Part shown: positions 1 to 8,182 of the stretch, piece by piece
How the letters are laid out: every line of letters starts with the position of its first letter
Position numbering within the stretch: position 1 is the first letter of the stretch
From: Streptomyces inusitatus
GTDB lineage: Bacteria > Actinomycetota > Actinomycetes > Streptomycetales > Streptomycetaceae
Direction of reading: 5' to 3'
DNA length: 64,000 bases
NCBI RefSeq assembly: GCF_014651115.1
Contig: NZ_BMWG01000002.1
Location: 62,001 to 126,000 of the forward strand
The notes under the pieces: model-generated
Told to the model about the DNA's origin: nothing
The model's database searches: none
Seen by the model: the letters and a program-made list of their open reading frames with translations, nothing else
Translations under genes and position numbers: made by a program

Positions 1-492
1 GCGGCCCAGGTGGACGAGGCCCCGGGCGGCGCAGCAGAACGCGGTCTGGGTGAGCACGGCGAGGACGAGTTCCCGCCAGCCGATGGCGTACCGGCTGTCG
101 TGGGCGGTCAGCGCCTCGGTGAGGACGAGCCACTGAAGCAGGGCGAGCCCGGCGACGGTGGGCGCTTCGGCGAGCGCGGACGGGGAGAGGCTGGGGCGGT
201 ACAGGCCCCGGCAGGCGTGCAGGGCGGGCTGGAGGAGTACGAGCAGGGCGAGCACGGCGAGCGGGAGGCGGCCGGGGGCGGGCAGCAGGGCGGCGGTGAG
301 CGCCGGGGCGAGCGCGTCGGCGGCGAGCAGCGCGGCCACCGGTCCGCGTCCGCCGGTGGCGGGCCGGGCCGGGGAGAGCGCCCTCGTCCGGGGGCGGGCC
401 GGGCCGCGCGGCGGGTGCAGGGCGGTGGTCATGGGTCCGGCCCCGGCCAGGGGCCGGGCGGTGTGGGGCGCTGGAACGCTCTCCGTCGTCAT
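1..492 (-). CDS. Polyprenyl glycosylphosphotransferase (sugar transferase), N-terminal part
   Basis: Partial gene reading off the left edge; 164 codons are visible and the catalytic C-terminal half lies outside. The start ATG (490-492) overlaps the stop of the upstream glycosyltransferase as ATGA, so the two are translationally coupled; an in-frame ATG 20 codons later is an alternative. After a basic, Pro/Arg-rich leader come hydrophobic segments, then a GLYRPSLSPSALAE stretch and further hydrophobic helices. That layout is typical of the membrane domain of the WbaP/CpsE-like family, which moves a sugar phosphate onto undecaprenyl phosphate to start exopolysaccharide synthesis. The pairing with a GT4 enzyme supports this. 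The family call is inferred from the N-terminus only. Confidence 0.7.
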   Translation of the reverse strand, partial: MTTESVPAPHTARPLAGAGPMTTALHPPRGPARPRTRALSPARPATGGRGPVAALLAADALAPALTAALLPAPGRLPLAVLALLVLLQPALHACRGLYRPSLSPSALAEAPTVAGLALLQWLVLTEALTAHDSRYAIGWRELVLAVLTQTAFCCAARGLVHLGR

Positions 493-1682
493 CGCTTGGC
501 GCTCTTCCTGGTCGGGGGGTGGTGCGGCAGCAGTAGGTCCCGGTAGAGGTCGAGTACGGCGGCGGCGGTGGCGCGCACATCGCCGGTGGCCCGGACATGG
601 GCCCGGGCCTCGCCGCCGAGCGCGGCGCGCAGCCCGGCGTCGGTGAGCAGCGCGGCGACGGCCGCCGCGAGGGCTCCCGGGTCGCCCGGCGGTACGAGGC
701 TGTGCCGCCGGTGGCCGGGTGGGAGGCTCTCGCCCGCCCCGCCGACGTCGGTCACCACGACGGGCCGTCCGCAGGCCATGGCCTCCAGCGGGGCGAGCGC
801 CATCCCCTCCCAGCGGGAGGGGAGCACGAGCAGGTCGGCGGCGCGCAGCCAGGGGCCGGTGTCGGGGACCGCGCCCGCGAACAGGACGCCGGGGGGCGCG
901 TCGCGGACGAGGTGTTCGCGGTCGGGTCCGTCGCCGACGAGCAGCAGCCGGGCGGCGGGGACGCGGGCGAGCACCCGGGGCCAGGCGGTGAGGAGGGTGT
1001 CCTGTCCTTTCTGCCGGCAGAGCCGGCCGACGCAGACCACGAGGGGCGCGTCGGCGGGTACGTCGCCGAGCGCGTCGAGGGAGGCCCGGGCGGTGCGGCG
1101 GTCGTCCTCGGGGGCGAGTCCGTCGGCGGGGGCGAAGTGGCCGAGGTCGACGCCGTTGCGGATGACGGCCCAGCGGGCGGCGATACCGGCGCGTTCGCCG
1201 GTCCGGCGCTCGCTCTCGCTGACGCACAGGGTGCGGGTGCTCCAGCGGGTGGCGTACCGCTCCCAGGTCAGCGCGGCCCGGGCGGTGCGGCCCGCGACGG
1301 CCTCGAAGGACCAGGCGTGCGGCTGGAAGACGGTGGGGACGCGCCCTCTGACGGCGAGCCGGGCGGCGAGGCCCGCCTTGGCGCTGTGGGCGTGCACCAG
1401 ATGGGGCCGGTCGCGGCGGATCAGCCGCCCGGCGGCGAGGACTTCGACGGGGAGTCCGGGGCCCGGTTCGCGCGCCGCGTTCCACAGCCGCACCCGGGCG
1501 CCCGCGGCCTCGGCGCGGTCGGCGAGTTCGCCGCCGGGCGGGCAGGCCACGATCGCCCGTACTCCTTCGGCGGTCTGCGCCCGGACCAGATCGGTGACGA
1601 CGCGTGCGACTCCGCCCTCCACCGGCTGCACCAGATGGAGAATCGTCGGTCGGCTCGGCTCGGTCCGGCTTTCTTGCGGCAC
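489..1682 (-). CDS. Glycosyltransferase family 4 (GT-B fold)
   Basis: A 397-residue enzyme with the two Rossmann-like halves of GT4 glycosyltransferases. The N-terminal half has the acceptor-side pattern HLVQPVEGGVARVV and HAHSAKAG. The C-terminal half has VGRLCRQKGQD and the donor-binding E-x7-E motif EGMALAPLE near residues 290-300, followed by ACGRPVVVTDVGG. It should add a sugar from a nucleotide donor to a growing lipid-linked glycan on the cytoplasmic face. The gene overlaps the sugar transferase downstream by an ATGA junction, so the two belong to one exopolysaccharide or cell-wall glycan operon that continues beyond the window. Donor and acceptor cannot be told from sequence. Confidence 0.9.
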   Translation of the reverse strand: MPQESRTEPSRPTILHLVQPVEGGVARVVTDLVRAQTAEGVRAIVACPPGGELADRAEAAGARVRLWNAAREPGPGLPVEVLAAGRLIRRDRPHLVHAHSAKAGLAARLAVRGRVPTVFQPHAWSFEAVAGRTARAALTWERYATRWSTRTLCVSESERRTGERAGIAARWAVIRNGVDLGHFAPADGLAPEDDRRTARASLDALGDVPADAPLVVCVGRLCRQKGQDTLLTAWPRVLARVPAARLLLVGDGPDREHLVRDAPPGVLFAGAVPDTGPWLRAADLLVLPSRWEGMALAPLEAMACGRPVVVTDVGGAGESLPPGHRRHSLVPPGDPGALAAAVAALLTDAGLRAALGGEARAHVRATGDVRATAAAVLDLYRDLLLPHHPPTRKSAKR

Positions 1683-1772
1683 GTGCGGCTCTCTTGTGTG
1701 GCTCGGGCTCGGGCTCGGACGAGCGGTGCGGCGGCGGGGCAGCGGCAGGGCGGTCGCGGGGCGGGGTGGGGT

Positions 1773-2915
1773 TCAGCGGCGGGTGTCCGTCTGCGCGAAG
1801 AGGACGCCGAGGCCGTATCCGCCCGTCCCGGCGTCGAAGAGGAAGGTGAGACGGGTGCCGCCGGCGGTCAGCGCGGGGCCGATGTCGAACACGTCGGAGT
1901 CGTAGCCGAGGGTGTTCGAGTGGGCGGGCTGCCGGCTGATCGCGCCCTCGGGTCCGGTGATGGTGGAATTCATGACGTCGGTGGCGGGATTGGCCGTGTC
2001 GGTGAGCCCGAACGCCTTCGCGCCGTCCGCCCGTACGCTCACCGCGTCGCCCTTCTCGCCCCGGTCCCCGTCGTAGGAGACGAATCCGGCGCGGCCCTTC
2101 GCCCCGGCGGGGACACGGAGTCCGGAGAGGCTGATCTCCTGGCTCTTCCGGTCGGTGCCGAGCGCCTCGAATCCGTCCCAGAGGGAGAGATGGCGCAGGG
2201 GTTCGGTGCTGTTCTCATAGGCGACGACCAGGGTCCAGCCGCCCCAGGCGCCGACCGTCGAATTCCCCATCGCCACATTGATCTGGGCCACGGTGTAGAG
2301 GCCGGATCCGGCGCGGCGCACCAGTGGGGTGATGTCGGCCGAGGCCTGAAAGGCGTCGGCCCCGTCCGCGTCCCGGTGGGCGATTCGGGTGTCGGCGAGT
2401 ACCTGCTGATATTGGCCGCCCTGTTCCGCGATGAGAACGCGTCCATTGTCCTCGGGCGGCTTCTGTTCTCCGGCCAGCAGATTTCCGCCCCAGTACAGCC
2501 GGGCGTAGGTCACCGTGGAGTTGCTCGGGATCGCGAGCCGGGCGCGGCTGGAGTTGTAGGTGTTGGGGTCGTCGTCCTGGTCGATGTAGTACATCTCGAA
2601 GTCGCTGTTGACCCCGTCGCCGGATCTCGCCGAGGTGCAGGAGGGTCCTGACGTGCTCGTCGGCGAGGTGCAGGTGATCGAGGAATTCGCGGCGCGGACG
2701 ATGCCGCCGTGGTGCACGGCCTGATAGCGCTGGGCGAAGGGAATGCGCTCCGATTCCGGCTGGCCGGACACGTCGACGGCCAGGGGGGCCGATACGGGAG
2801 AGGCCTGTGACGCGGCGGCAGAATGGGGCGGGGCCGACAGTGTCACGGCCGACAGTGCGAGCAGGAGAACCGCGCCCAGAACACCTCGGGCGGTGAGGCC
2901 GGTCGGTTTCGGCAT
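1773..2915 (-). CDS. Secreted surface protein of unknown function
   Basis: A 380-residue exported protein. The N-terminus is a signal peptide: basic MPKPTGLTAR, a hydrophobic core VLGAVLLLALSAVTL, then Ala/Ser-rich SAAASQASPVSA. The mature part is rich in Ser, Thr, Asn and Gly, with a likely disulfide pair (ITCTSPTSTSGPSCTS) and blocks such as YARLYWGGN and GAWGGWTLVVAYE. These resemble the repeated beta-rich extracellular domains (DUF3344/DUF11-like) of Streptomyces surface proteins. There is no sortase motif, so it is probably released or held non-covalently. It is transcribed away from the small secreted, rodlin and chaplin genes across a 530-bp gap. The role is unknown. Confidence 0.8.
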   Translation of the reverse strand: MPKPTGLTARGVLGAVLLLALSAVTLSAPPHSAAASQASPVSAPLAVDVSGQPESERIPFAQRYQAVHHGGIVRAANSSITCTSPTSTSGPSCTSARSGDGVNSDFEMYYIDQDDDPNTYNSSRARLAIPSNSTVTYARLYWGGNLLAGEQKPPEDNGRVLIAEQGGQYQQVLADTRIAHRDADGADAFQASADITPLVRRAGSGLYTVAQINVAMGNSTVGAWGGWTLVVAYENSTEPLRHLSLWDGFEALGTDRKSQEISLSGLRVPAGAKGRAGFVSYDGDRGEKGDAVSVRADGAKAFGLTDTANPATDVMNSTITGPEGAISRQPAHSNTLGYDSDVFDIGPALTAGGTRLTFLFDAGTGGYGLGVLFAQTDTRR

Positions 2916-3446
2916 GACTGGCTCTCCCTGTTCGATCTACATGACAAAAACAGGAGTGCAGTTTGTCAGAAACTAGTCGGAAAACAGGTAGGACGCGCTT
3001 GTTGGGCCAATTGGCGGCTGATCACCCGAAAGGCCGGGGATGTTGGCGGGCGAGATGCCCGACCGGCCGGGCCGCCCTTTTCCGGGCATCGCGGATTCCC
3101 GCCGGAAATATCCCTTCGGGTGATCGGGCACATCCCTTTCCGGCAAGGCTCGTTGGGCGGGGCCGCGAGGGCCGTACGGGGTGACGCGCCGTCACCCTCC
3201 GGCGACGGCGGGCCGCCGCGGACCGGCCGCGGACCCGCTGCCACAGAACGGCCCGGCGCGCGCGCCGACGGCCGCCGGGGCCCGCGACTGGGCCCGCGAC
3301 TGGGCCCGCCGCCGGGACTCAGCGTCGGCGCTCATCGGTGTTCATCCGCTGATACGAGAATCGCCGCAGGGGTTTCTCCGGAAGCGGGGGCTCGTTACGC
3401 ATGTCGTCGTCGGCGACGACCGTCGCCGGAGAAGGGATGCGAAGAC
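2916..3446. other. Long divergent intergenic region
   Basis: 531 bp without a convincing gene between two divergent secreted-protein genes. Positions 2935-2990 are clearly richer in A and T than the surroundings and probably hold the promoter of the leftward gene. The rightward half is GC-rich and ends in the leader of the 97-aa secreted protein. Reading frames crossing the region have poor codon bias and match no family I recognise. Confidence 0.4.
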
Positions 3447-3740
3447 ATGAAGTACACCAGGGTTGCCGCGATCATCGCCGGTTCGGTCGCGGCGCTCGGC
3501 GCGGCCTCGCCCGCGATGGCGGCGACCACGTCCGGCATGCCCCCCATGAGCCTCAACGGCGGCGTCAACCAGCTCGTCAGCCAGAGCCCGCTGCTGAACG
3601 GCGGCAGCGGAAACGTGGTGAAGGACGTCGCCGACACCGCGATGGAGCTGAACCAGGTCAAGGGCGACGCCCCCCAGAGCGCGCTGAAGACCGCCGGTGC
3701 GGCGACGCCCCTCCTCGGCGGCATCGAGCTGGGCGGCTGA
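3447..3740 (+). CDS. Small secreted protein in the rodlin-chaplin cluster
   Basis: A 97-residue protein starting at ATG 3447; GAAGGGA about 10 nt upstream is an acceptable ribosome binding site. Residues 1-26 are a clean signal peptide ending ASPAMAA, very like those of the chaplin and rodlins downstream. The mature 70 residues are rich in Gly, Asn, Leu and Ser, with no cysteine and no chaplin or rodlin domain. A strong terminator follows. Position, size and signal peptide suggest another aerial-hyphae or spore surface component, but I do not recognise the family and the function is inferred from context only. Confidence 0.75.
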   Translation: MKYTRVAAIIAGSVAALGAASPAMAATTSGMPPMSLNGGVNQLVSQSPLLNGGSGNVVKDVADTAMELNQVKGDAPQSALKTAGAATPLLGGIELGG

Positions 3741-3766
3741 CCGCCGCCGCCGGGGGCGGACACGAC

Positions 3767-3805
3767 GGAAGGGGGTGCGGCAGCCGGTGGGCCGCGCCCC
3801 CTTCC
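3767..3805 (+). terminator. Hairpin after the small secreted gene
   Basis: Fifteen-base-pair stem (arms 3767-3781 and 3791-3805, one G-T pair) with a 9-nt loop, 26 nt after the stop codon. There is no long T run, as is usual for Streptomyces terminators. Confidence 0.7.
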
Positions 3806-3988
3806 CGTACGTCCGTAAGGGTGGCATCCCCGCCCGGCTTCCGGTTCGGGCGGCCGGGCCGGGTACAGAGCGGAACGGACGCCGCGCGGAGAGACCAGGA
3901 GACGAGCACGGGCGGCGGCCACGATGCTCCCCGATTCGGCATATGAGCCGATGAGTCCGCCGCATGGGGTCCATTGGAGTGAACCGGC

Positions 3989-4015
3989 GGAACCAAACAA
4001 CCCCGGCGGAGTTGC
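3989..4015 (+). promoter_or_regulatory. Putative ECF-type promoter of rdlA
   Basis: GGAACC at 3989-3994 and AGTTGC at 4010-4015 sit about 47 nt before the rdlA ATG. The same arrangement (GAACCAAAC block, GTTG-type element, about 46 nt to the start) recurs before rdlB. From established work, chaplin and rodlin genes are transcribed by the ECF sigma factor BldN; the elements here roughly fit an ECF promoter. Assignment to BldN is inference. Confidence 0.45.
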
Positions 4016-4061
4016 TCAGGGCGCTCCACTTGCGGGCATCCACGAGACAGAAGGACGGAAC

Positions 4062-4472
4062 ATGCTCAAGAAGGTTATGGCGACCGCCGCGGTCACCCTC
4101 TCCGTGGCGGGCGCGGGCGCGGCGATGGCACCGCAGGCTATGGCCATCGGCGACCACCAGGGCACCACCTCGGTCAGCGGCAACGACTCGATCCAGGCGT
4201 ACGGCAACTCCGCCACCCACGGCGACCAGAGCCCGCAGCTGGGTCTGGTCCAGGGCTCGCTCAACAAGCCCTGCGTCGGCCTGCCGCTCAAGGCGAACGT
4301 CGGCTCGCTCATCGGTCTCATCCCGGTCGCCGTCCAGGACGTCTCGGTGCTCTCCGCCCCGCAGAACCAGCAGTGCACCGAGAACTCGACTCAGGCCAAG
4401 GGCGACGAGCCGCTGTCGCACATCCTCAGCAACATCCCGGTCCTGTCGGGCAACGGCGCCGGCAACAGCTGA
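4062..4472 (+). CDS. rdlA: Rodlin RdlA
   Basis: A 136-residue secreted rodlin. The signal peptide (MLKKVMATAAVTLSVAG, cleavage after APQAMA) is followed by rodlin hallmarks: GTTSVSGNDSIQAYGNSATHGDQ cut into conserved blocks, SLNKPC, VQDVSVLSAPQNQQC and NSTQAKGDEPLSHILSNIPVLSGNG. Two cysteines are kept in the mature protein. Rodlins assemble with chaplins into the paired rodlets that make aerial hyphae and spores hydrophobic. RBS GAAGGACGG lies upstream of ATG 4062. The copy next door (rdlB) is about 85 percent identical in protein. Which copy corresponds to RdlA or RdlB of S. coelicolor cannot be decided from sequence alone. Confidence 0.93.
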   Translation: MLKKVMATAAVTLSVAGAGAAMAPQAMAIGDHQGTTSVSGNDSIQAYGNSATHGDQSPQLGLVQGSLNKPCVGLPLKANVGSLIGLIPVAVQDVSVLSAPQNQQCTENSTQAKGDEPLSHILSNIPVLSGNGAGNS

Positions 4473-4515
4473 ACCGCCGAATCCGCCCCCGGGCGGACCC
4501 GGCACACCGATCCCC

Positions 4516-4556
4516 CACGCGTACCCCGACACCCCCTCGGTGCCGGGGTACGCGTG
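4516..4556 (+). terminator. Hairpin after rdlA
   Basis: Perfect 13-bp inverted repeat (4516-4528 and 4544-4556) with a 15-nt loop, 43 nt after the rdlA stop. It separates rdlA from rdlB transcription. Confidence 0.7.
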
Positions 4557-4569
4557 CTCCGTCCGGCCG

Positions 4570-4612
4570 ACGGGACATCGGGACAGTGGGACGTCGGGAC
4601 GTCGGGACAGTG
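4570..4612. repeat. Short GGGAC tandem repeats between the rodlins
   Basis: Imperfect 8- to 10-nt units built on CGGGACATC / CGGGACGTC and GGGACAGTGG occur back to back between the rdlA terminator and the rdlB promoter. They are non-coding and probably arose by slippage. Confidence 0.5.
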
Positions 4613-4703
4613 GTCGGCGGGTCACTCGCATGGCCCTCCATCGATCTTCCGTACGGGTGCGCGCGGTTCGCCGCCCGCCGTTGCGGCATTCGGGTGAACG
4701 GGC

Positions 4704-4731
4704 AGAACCAAACGGGTCCCGGAACGGTTGA
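4704..4731 (+). promoter_or_regulatory. Putative ECF-type promoter of rdlB
   Basis: AGAACC at 4704-4709, a 16-nt spacer, then GGTTGA at 4726-4731, 46 nt before the rdlB GTG. The block GTGAACnGGCnGAACCAAAC is shared with the rdlA upstream region at the matching distance, although the rest of the intergenic sequence differs. This supports a conserved promoter. The sigma factor (BldN) is inferred. Confidence 0.45.
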
Positions 4732-4776
4732 CCAGGCTGCTCCACGATCGATCGTTCACAGCGAAAAGGAACACAA

Positions 4777-5187
4777 GTGATCAAGAAGATTCTGGCAACC
4801 GCCGCGGTCACCGCTTCGATGGTGGGCGCAGGCGCCGCGATGGCCCCCCAGGCCATGGCCATCGGCAACGACAACGGCACCACGTCCTTCAGCGGCAACG
4901 GCTCGACGCAGGCCTACGGCAACTCCGCCACCCACGGCGACATGAGCCCGCAGATCGCTCTGGTCCAGGGCTCGCTCAACAAGCCCTGCATCGGCCTGCC
5001 CGCCAAGGCGAACGTCGGCTCGCTCATCGGTCTCATCCCGGTCGCCGTCCAGGACATCCCGATCCTCTCGGCCCCGCAGAACCAGCAGTGCACCGAGAAC
5101 TCGACTCAGGCCAAGGGCGACGAGCCGCTGTCGCACATCCTCAGCAACATCCCGGTCCTGTCAGGCAACGGCGCCGGCAACAGCTGA
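4777..5187 (+). CDS. rdlB: Rodlin RdlB
   Basis: A 136-residue rodlin with the same plan as the copy upstream: signal peptide to APQAMA, a Gly/Asn/Thr-rich N-terminal half, two cysteines and a near-invariant C-terminal third. It starts at GTG 4777 with AAAAGGA 7-8 nt upstream; the first residues MIKKILATAAVTASMVG match those of its twin. The last 117 nt differ from rdlA at a single silent position, whereas the first half has diverged, which points to gene conversion or selection on the C-terminus. It should be secreted and assemble into rodlets with its twin and chaplins on aerial hyphae. Confidence 0.93.
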   Translation: MIKKILATAAVTASMVGAGAAMAPQAMAIGNDNGTTSFSGNGSTQAYGNSATHGDMSPQIALVQGSLNKPCIGLPAKANVGSLIGLIPVAVQDIPILSAPQNQQCTENSTQAKGDEPLSHILSNIPVLSGNGAGNS

Positions 5188-5206
5188 GCGCGGACGCCGA
5201 GGTCGT

Positions 5207-5245
5207 GAGTGTGCCCCCGAGCGCGGTGCGTTCGGGGGCACACTC
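5207..5245 (+). terminator. Hairpin after rdlB
   Basis: Perfect 14-bp inverted repeat (5207-5220 and 5232-5245) with an 11-nt loop, 20 nt after the rdlB stop, followed within 10 nt by a T-rich stretch. Confidence 0.8.
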
Positions 5246-5492
5246 ATTCGGCGCTTTTCTTCCTGAATTTCAAAAAAGATGTGGCCGCGTTCCCCATAGG
5301 CTATGTTTCCACCCGGTTCAATAATTCACCGTGCTGCATCCGAGTGAGTTTTCGAACCGGCGGCCATATAAAGGTTTCCTCGCGGGAACCTCCTCGTTAC
5401 TAACTCTGCGGGGGTGCCCATGCACAGGGAACTGTCGACGCAGCGCGAAGGCCGCGGCTGCGTACAGCACCACCGCTGAAAGGATCAATGAA
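5246..5492. other. AT-richer leader region of the chaplin gene
   Basis: Unusually AT-rich for this genome (for example around 5260-5380). It has no supported gene and probably carries the chaplin promoter and untranslated leader. GGAACC occurs at 5385-5390, reminiscent of the rodlin promoters, but I could not find a matching second element. Confidence 0.35.
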
Positions 5493-5726
5493 ATGAAGCA
5501 CACAAAGGCTGCTGCCGTTGTCGCGGGCGTCCTCATGACGCTGGGATCCGCCGCTCCGGCCATGGCCGACGCCGGTGCCAACGGCGCGGCCGTCGGTTCG
5601 CCCGGCGTGCTGTCCGGCAACGTGGTTCAGGTCCCCGTACACGTGCCCATCAACCTCTGTGGCAACTCGATCAATGTCATCGGCCTCCTGAACCCGGCCT
5701 TCGGCAACACCTGCGTCAACTCCTGA
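5493..5726 (+). CDS. Short chaplin (hydrophobic aerial-hyphae protein)
   Basis: A 77-residue short chaplin. Residues 1-27 form a signal peptide ending APAMA; the mature protein is a single chaplin domain of about 50 residues containing GAAVGSPGVLSGNVVQVPVH, one cysteine in LCGNS and one in NTCVN, the pair that forms the conserved disulfide. Short chaplins (ChpD-H type) are secreted, self-assemble into amyloid-like films and lower surface tension so that hyphae can grow into air. Start ATG 5493 has GAAAGG 9 nt upstream. Placement beside rodlins is functionally coherent. The letter name cannot be assigned from sequence. Confidence 0.93.
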   Translation: MKHTKAAAVVAGVLMTLGSAAPAMADAGANGAAVGSPGVLSGNVVQVPVHVPINLCGNSINVIGLLNPAFGNTCVNS

Positions 5727-5742
5727 CGCCAAGCCGGCGGGA

Positions 5743-5791
5743 ATAGAACCCCGGGACGCATGAATGCATGCGCCCCGGGGTTCTATTTTTT
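5743..5791 (+). terminator. Intrinsic terminator after the chaplin gene
   Basis: A long stem (left arm from 5743 starting ATAGAACCCCGGG, right arm ending at 5786) with one unpaired position near the top of the stem, followed directly by six T residues. It has the full intrinsic-terminator form, rarer in Streptomyces. It marks the end of the surface-protein cluster. Confidence 0.85.
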
Positions 5792-6344
5792 CACCAAACC
5801 ACAAAATTACCCATAAATAAACAGGGCCCAAATTCGCGCCCCATCTGGAATTCCTCTTTCCGGCCGGTGGATCCCCGCCGCACGAATAAGCCCGTCCGAT
5901 TCGACTCGATCGGCCGCATCCCGCCGGAGATGAAGAAATTCTCATTTCCACCGGCGGCGCCCGGCCCGGACCGGCCGCCCATCGGCCCCGCGCCACCGTG
6001 ACCGGCCCGGGCGCACAGCATGGGGCGGGCGGGCGTACCCGGGCCCGGCACGGCGGTCGCCCGCCCCGGGCCCCACCCGGGCGCTCCACCCGCGCACCCC
6101 ACCCGCGCGTTTCGTCCCGCCGGACCCGGCCGAGTGACGAGTGACGAGTGACGAGCGCAACACCAAATCGCCGCTCTCGTCGCCGTACCGCATAAACCGC
6201 AGGCGTGCGGCCCGCTCCGCTATCGCATTCCAAGGATGGATGCCCCGGCCACCGTACCGAGCAGCCGGGCCTCCATTCCCGTACAAGGTCGCGAGGGGTG
6301 AAAACATCCGACGACCCCGGTTACACGGCCGTAAGCTCACCGGC
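5792..6344. other. Gene-free region before the aminotransferase
   Basis: About 550 bp with no supported gene. The left part (5790-5960) is AT-richer than average. At 6134-6154 the heptamer GTGACGA is repeated three times without spacing. The right end must contain the promoter of the aminotransferase; I see no clear consensus. Confidence 0.4.
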
Positions 6345-7556
6345 ATGCAGGTGATCCAGTCGACGAAGCTCGCAAATGTCTGTTACGAGATCCGGGGTCC
6401 CGTCCTTGAGGAGGCGATGCGGCTGGAAGCGGCGGGTCATCGCATCCTCAAGCTCAATACCGGCAACCCGGCGGCCTTCGGGTTCGAGTGCCCGCCGGAG
6501 ATTCTGGAGGACATCCTCCGCAATCTGGGAACGGCTCACGGCTACGGCGACGCCAAGGGGCTGCTCTCCGCCCGGCGCGCGGTGATGCAGCACTACCAGA
6601 CCAAGGGGATCGAGCTGGACGTCGAGGACGTCTATCTCGGCAACGGCGTCTCCGAACTGATTCAGATGTCGATGCAGGCACTGCTCGACGACGGCGACGA
6701 GGTGCTCGTACCCGCTCCCGACTATCCGCTGTGGACCGCCTCCGTATCGCTCGCCGGGGGCACCGCCGTGCATTACCGGTGCGACGAACAGTCCGACTGG
6801 ATGCCGGACCTCGCCGACATCGAACGGAAGATCACCGACCGCACCAAGGCGATCGTGATCATCAATCCGAACAATCCCACCGGCGCGGTCTATGACGACG
6901 AGATGCTGCGCGGGCTCACCGAAATCGCCCGCCGCCACAATCTGATCGTCTGCTCCGACGAGATCTACGACAAGATCCTCTACGACGGCGCGACCCACAC
7001 CCCGACCGCCGCGATCGCCCCCGATCTGATGGTCCTCACCTTCAACGGGCTCTCCAAGAACTACCGCGTCGCGGGGTACCGCTCCGGCTGGATGGCGGTC
7101 TGCGGGCCCAAGGCCCACGCCTCCTCCTACATCGAGGGTCTGACCATCCTCGCCAATATGCGGCTCTGCGCGAACATGCCCTCCCAGCACGCCGTGGCCA
7201 GCGCGCTCGGCGGCCGGCAGTCGATCGAGGACCTCGTTCTGCCGGGCGGGCGGATCCTGGAGCAGCGGGACGTGGCGTACGAGCTGCTCACCCAGATCCC
7301 CGGGGTCAGCTGCGTCAAGCCCAAGGGCGCGCTGTATCTCTTCCCCCGGCTCGACCCCAAGGTCTACAAGATCAAGGACGACCGGCAGATGGTCCTCGAT
7401 CTGCTGCGCGCCGAGAAGATCATGGTCGTGCACGGTACGGGGTTCAACTGGCCGGAACCCGATCACTTCCGGATCGTGACCCTGCCCGCCACCAAGGATC
7501 TCGCGGACGCGGTGACCCGGATCGGGACCTTCCTGGATGGCTACGGCCAGCCCTGA
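6345..7556 (+). CDS. alaA: Alanine aminotransferase AlaA-like, PLP-dependent
   Basis: A 403-residue fold-type I aminotransferase that matches the E. coli AlaA pattern along its whole length: STKLANVCYEIRGPVLEEA at the N-terminus, LNTGNPAAFGF, GNGVSELI, NPNNPTGAVY, and NGLSKNYRVAGYRSGW with the PLP lysine at about residue 238. The C-terminal FNWPEPDHFRIVTLP holds the carboxylate-binding arginine. It should exchange amino groups between glutamate/2-oxoglutarate and alanine/pyruvate in the cytoplasm. The ATG at 6345 is chosen because family members begin with this short leader; there is no strong RBS, so the mRNA may be nearly leaderless. It is followed by an SCO4983-family gene in the same direction. 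Confidence 0.9.
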   Translation: MQVIQSTKLANVCYEIRGPVLEEAMRLEAAGHRILKLNTGNPAAFGFECPPEILEDILRNLGTAHGYGDAKGLLSARRAVMQHYQTKGIELDVEDVYLGNGVSELIQMSMQALLDDGDEVLVPAPDYPLWTASVSLAGGTAVHYRCDEQSDWMPDLADIERKITDRTKAIVIINPNNPTGAVYDDEMLRGLTEIARRHNLIVCSDEIYDKILYDGATHTPTAAIAPDLMVLTFNGLSKNYRVAGYRSGWMAVCGPKAHASSYIEGLTILANMRLCANMPSQHAVASALGGRQSIEDLVLPGGRILEQRDVAYELLTQIPGVSCVKPKGALYLFPRLDPKVYKIKDDRQMVLDLLRAEKIMVVHGTGFNWPEPDHFRIVTLPATKDLADAVTRIGTFLDGYGQP

Positions 7557-7690
7557 CCGGATCTCGACCGGCCTGAGCTGGGGAAACCGCCCGACCCGCC
7601 GCTATCGAGCCACCAGATCCGACGAGACTCAACTTTAGACAGAATCCAAGCTAGGATGGTCTCCTGAAAGTGAGCAGGAGGCCATCCCCC

Positions 7691-8077
7691 ATGTACGAGC
7701 CAATACGCACCCGGTCCGTCCACACCATGGCCGACAGCGCCGACTACCCCCACCGCTCCCGTGAGGACGAGCTGGACATCCAGCTCGCCGGTCATCTCTC
7801 CGCGCTGCTGGCCGTCACCGACGAACTGTCGCTCGACGACGCCGCCGAGCGGGTCGCGGCCCAGATCGCCAGATTGCGCGGCGCGCCGCCGGTCCGCCAC
7901 GCGGGTCTGAGCGGGGCCCGCCCCGAGGCCCTGCACCGCCGGGCGCACGCCCTGGCCGGGCGGGCGCTGGTGGTCGCGGCGTCCCGCGCGGACACGGCGG
8001 CCGCGATCCTCGCCGCCGAGCGGATGGACGCCCACGCCGCCGCTCTCGACACCCCCGGTCTGGTCGGGGCCCACTGA
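7691..8077 (+). CDS. SCO4983 family protein
   Basis: A 128-residue protein with a charged N-terminus (MYEPIRTRSVHTM) and a long Ala/Arg/Leu helical body containing HRRAHALAGRALVVAASRADTAAAILAAERMDAHAAAL in pieces. It has no signal peptide or membrane span and should be cytoplasmic. I recognise it as the Streptomyces-specific family named after SCO4983; no function is known. ATG 7691 is preferred over GTG 7670 and ATG 7727 because AGGAGG (7676-7681) lies 9 nt ahead. TAGGAT at 7652-7657 could be its -10 element. Its position next to pckG matches the conserved order. Confidence 0.85.
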   Translation: MYEPIRTRSVHTMADSADYPHRSREDELDIQLAGHLSALLAVTDELSLDDAAERVAAQIARLRGAPPVRHAGLSGARPEALHRRAHALAGRALVVAASRADTAAAILAAERMDAHAAALDTPGLVGAH

Positions 8078-8182
8078 CGGCCCCGGTTCACGGGCCGGTG
8101 AGGCGCGTGGACCGGGTGCCACCCACGCGTCTCCGGACGGGATTCACATCCCCCCGGGTCCCGTCCGGGGACGCTCCCGCCG

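Noticed and set aside
597..2651. Long plus-strand frame opposite the glycosyltransferase and secreted gene
   Set aside because: Repetitive Gly/Glu/Arg content without domains; antisense to two well-supported genes.
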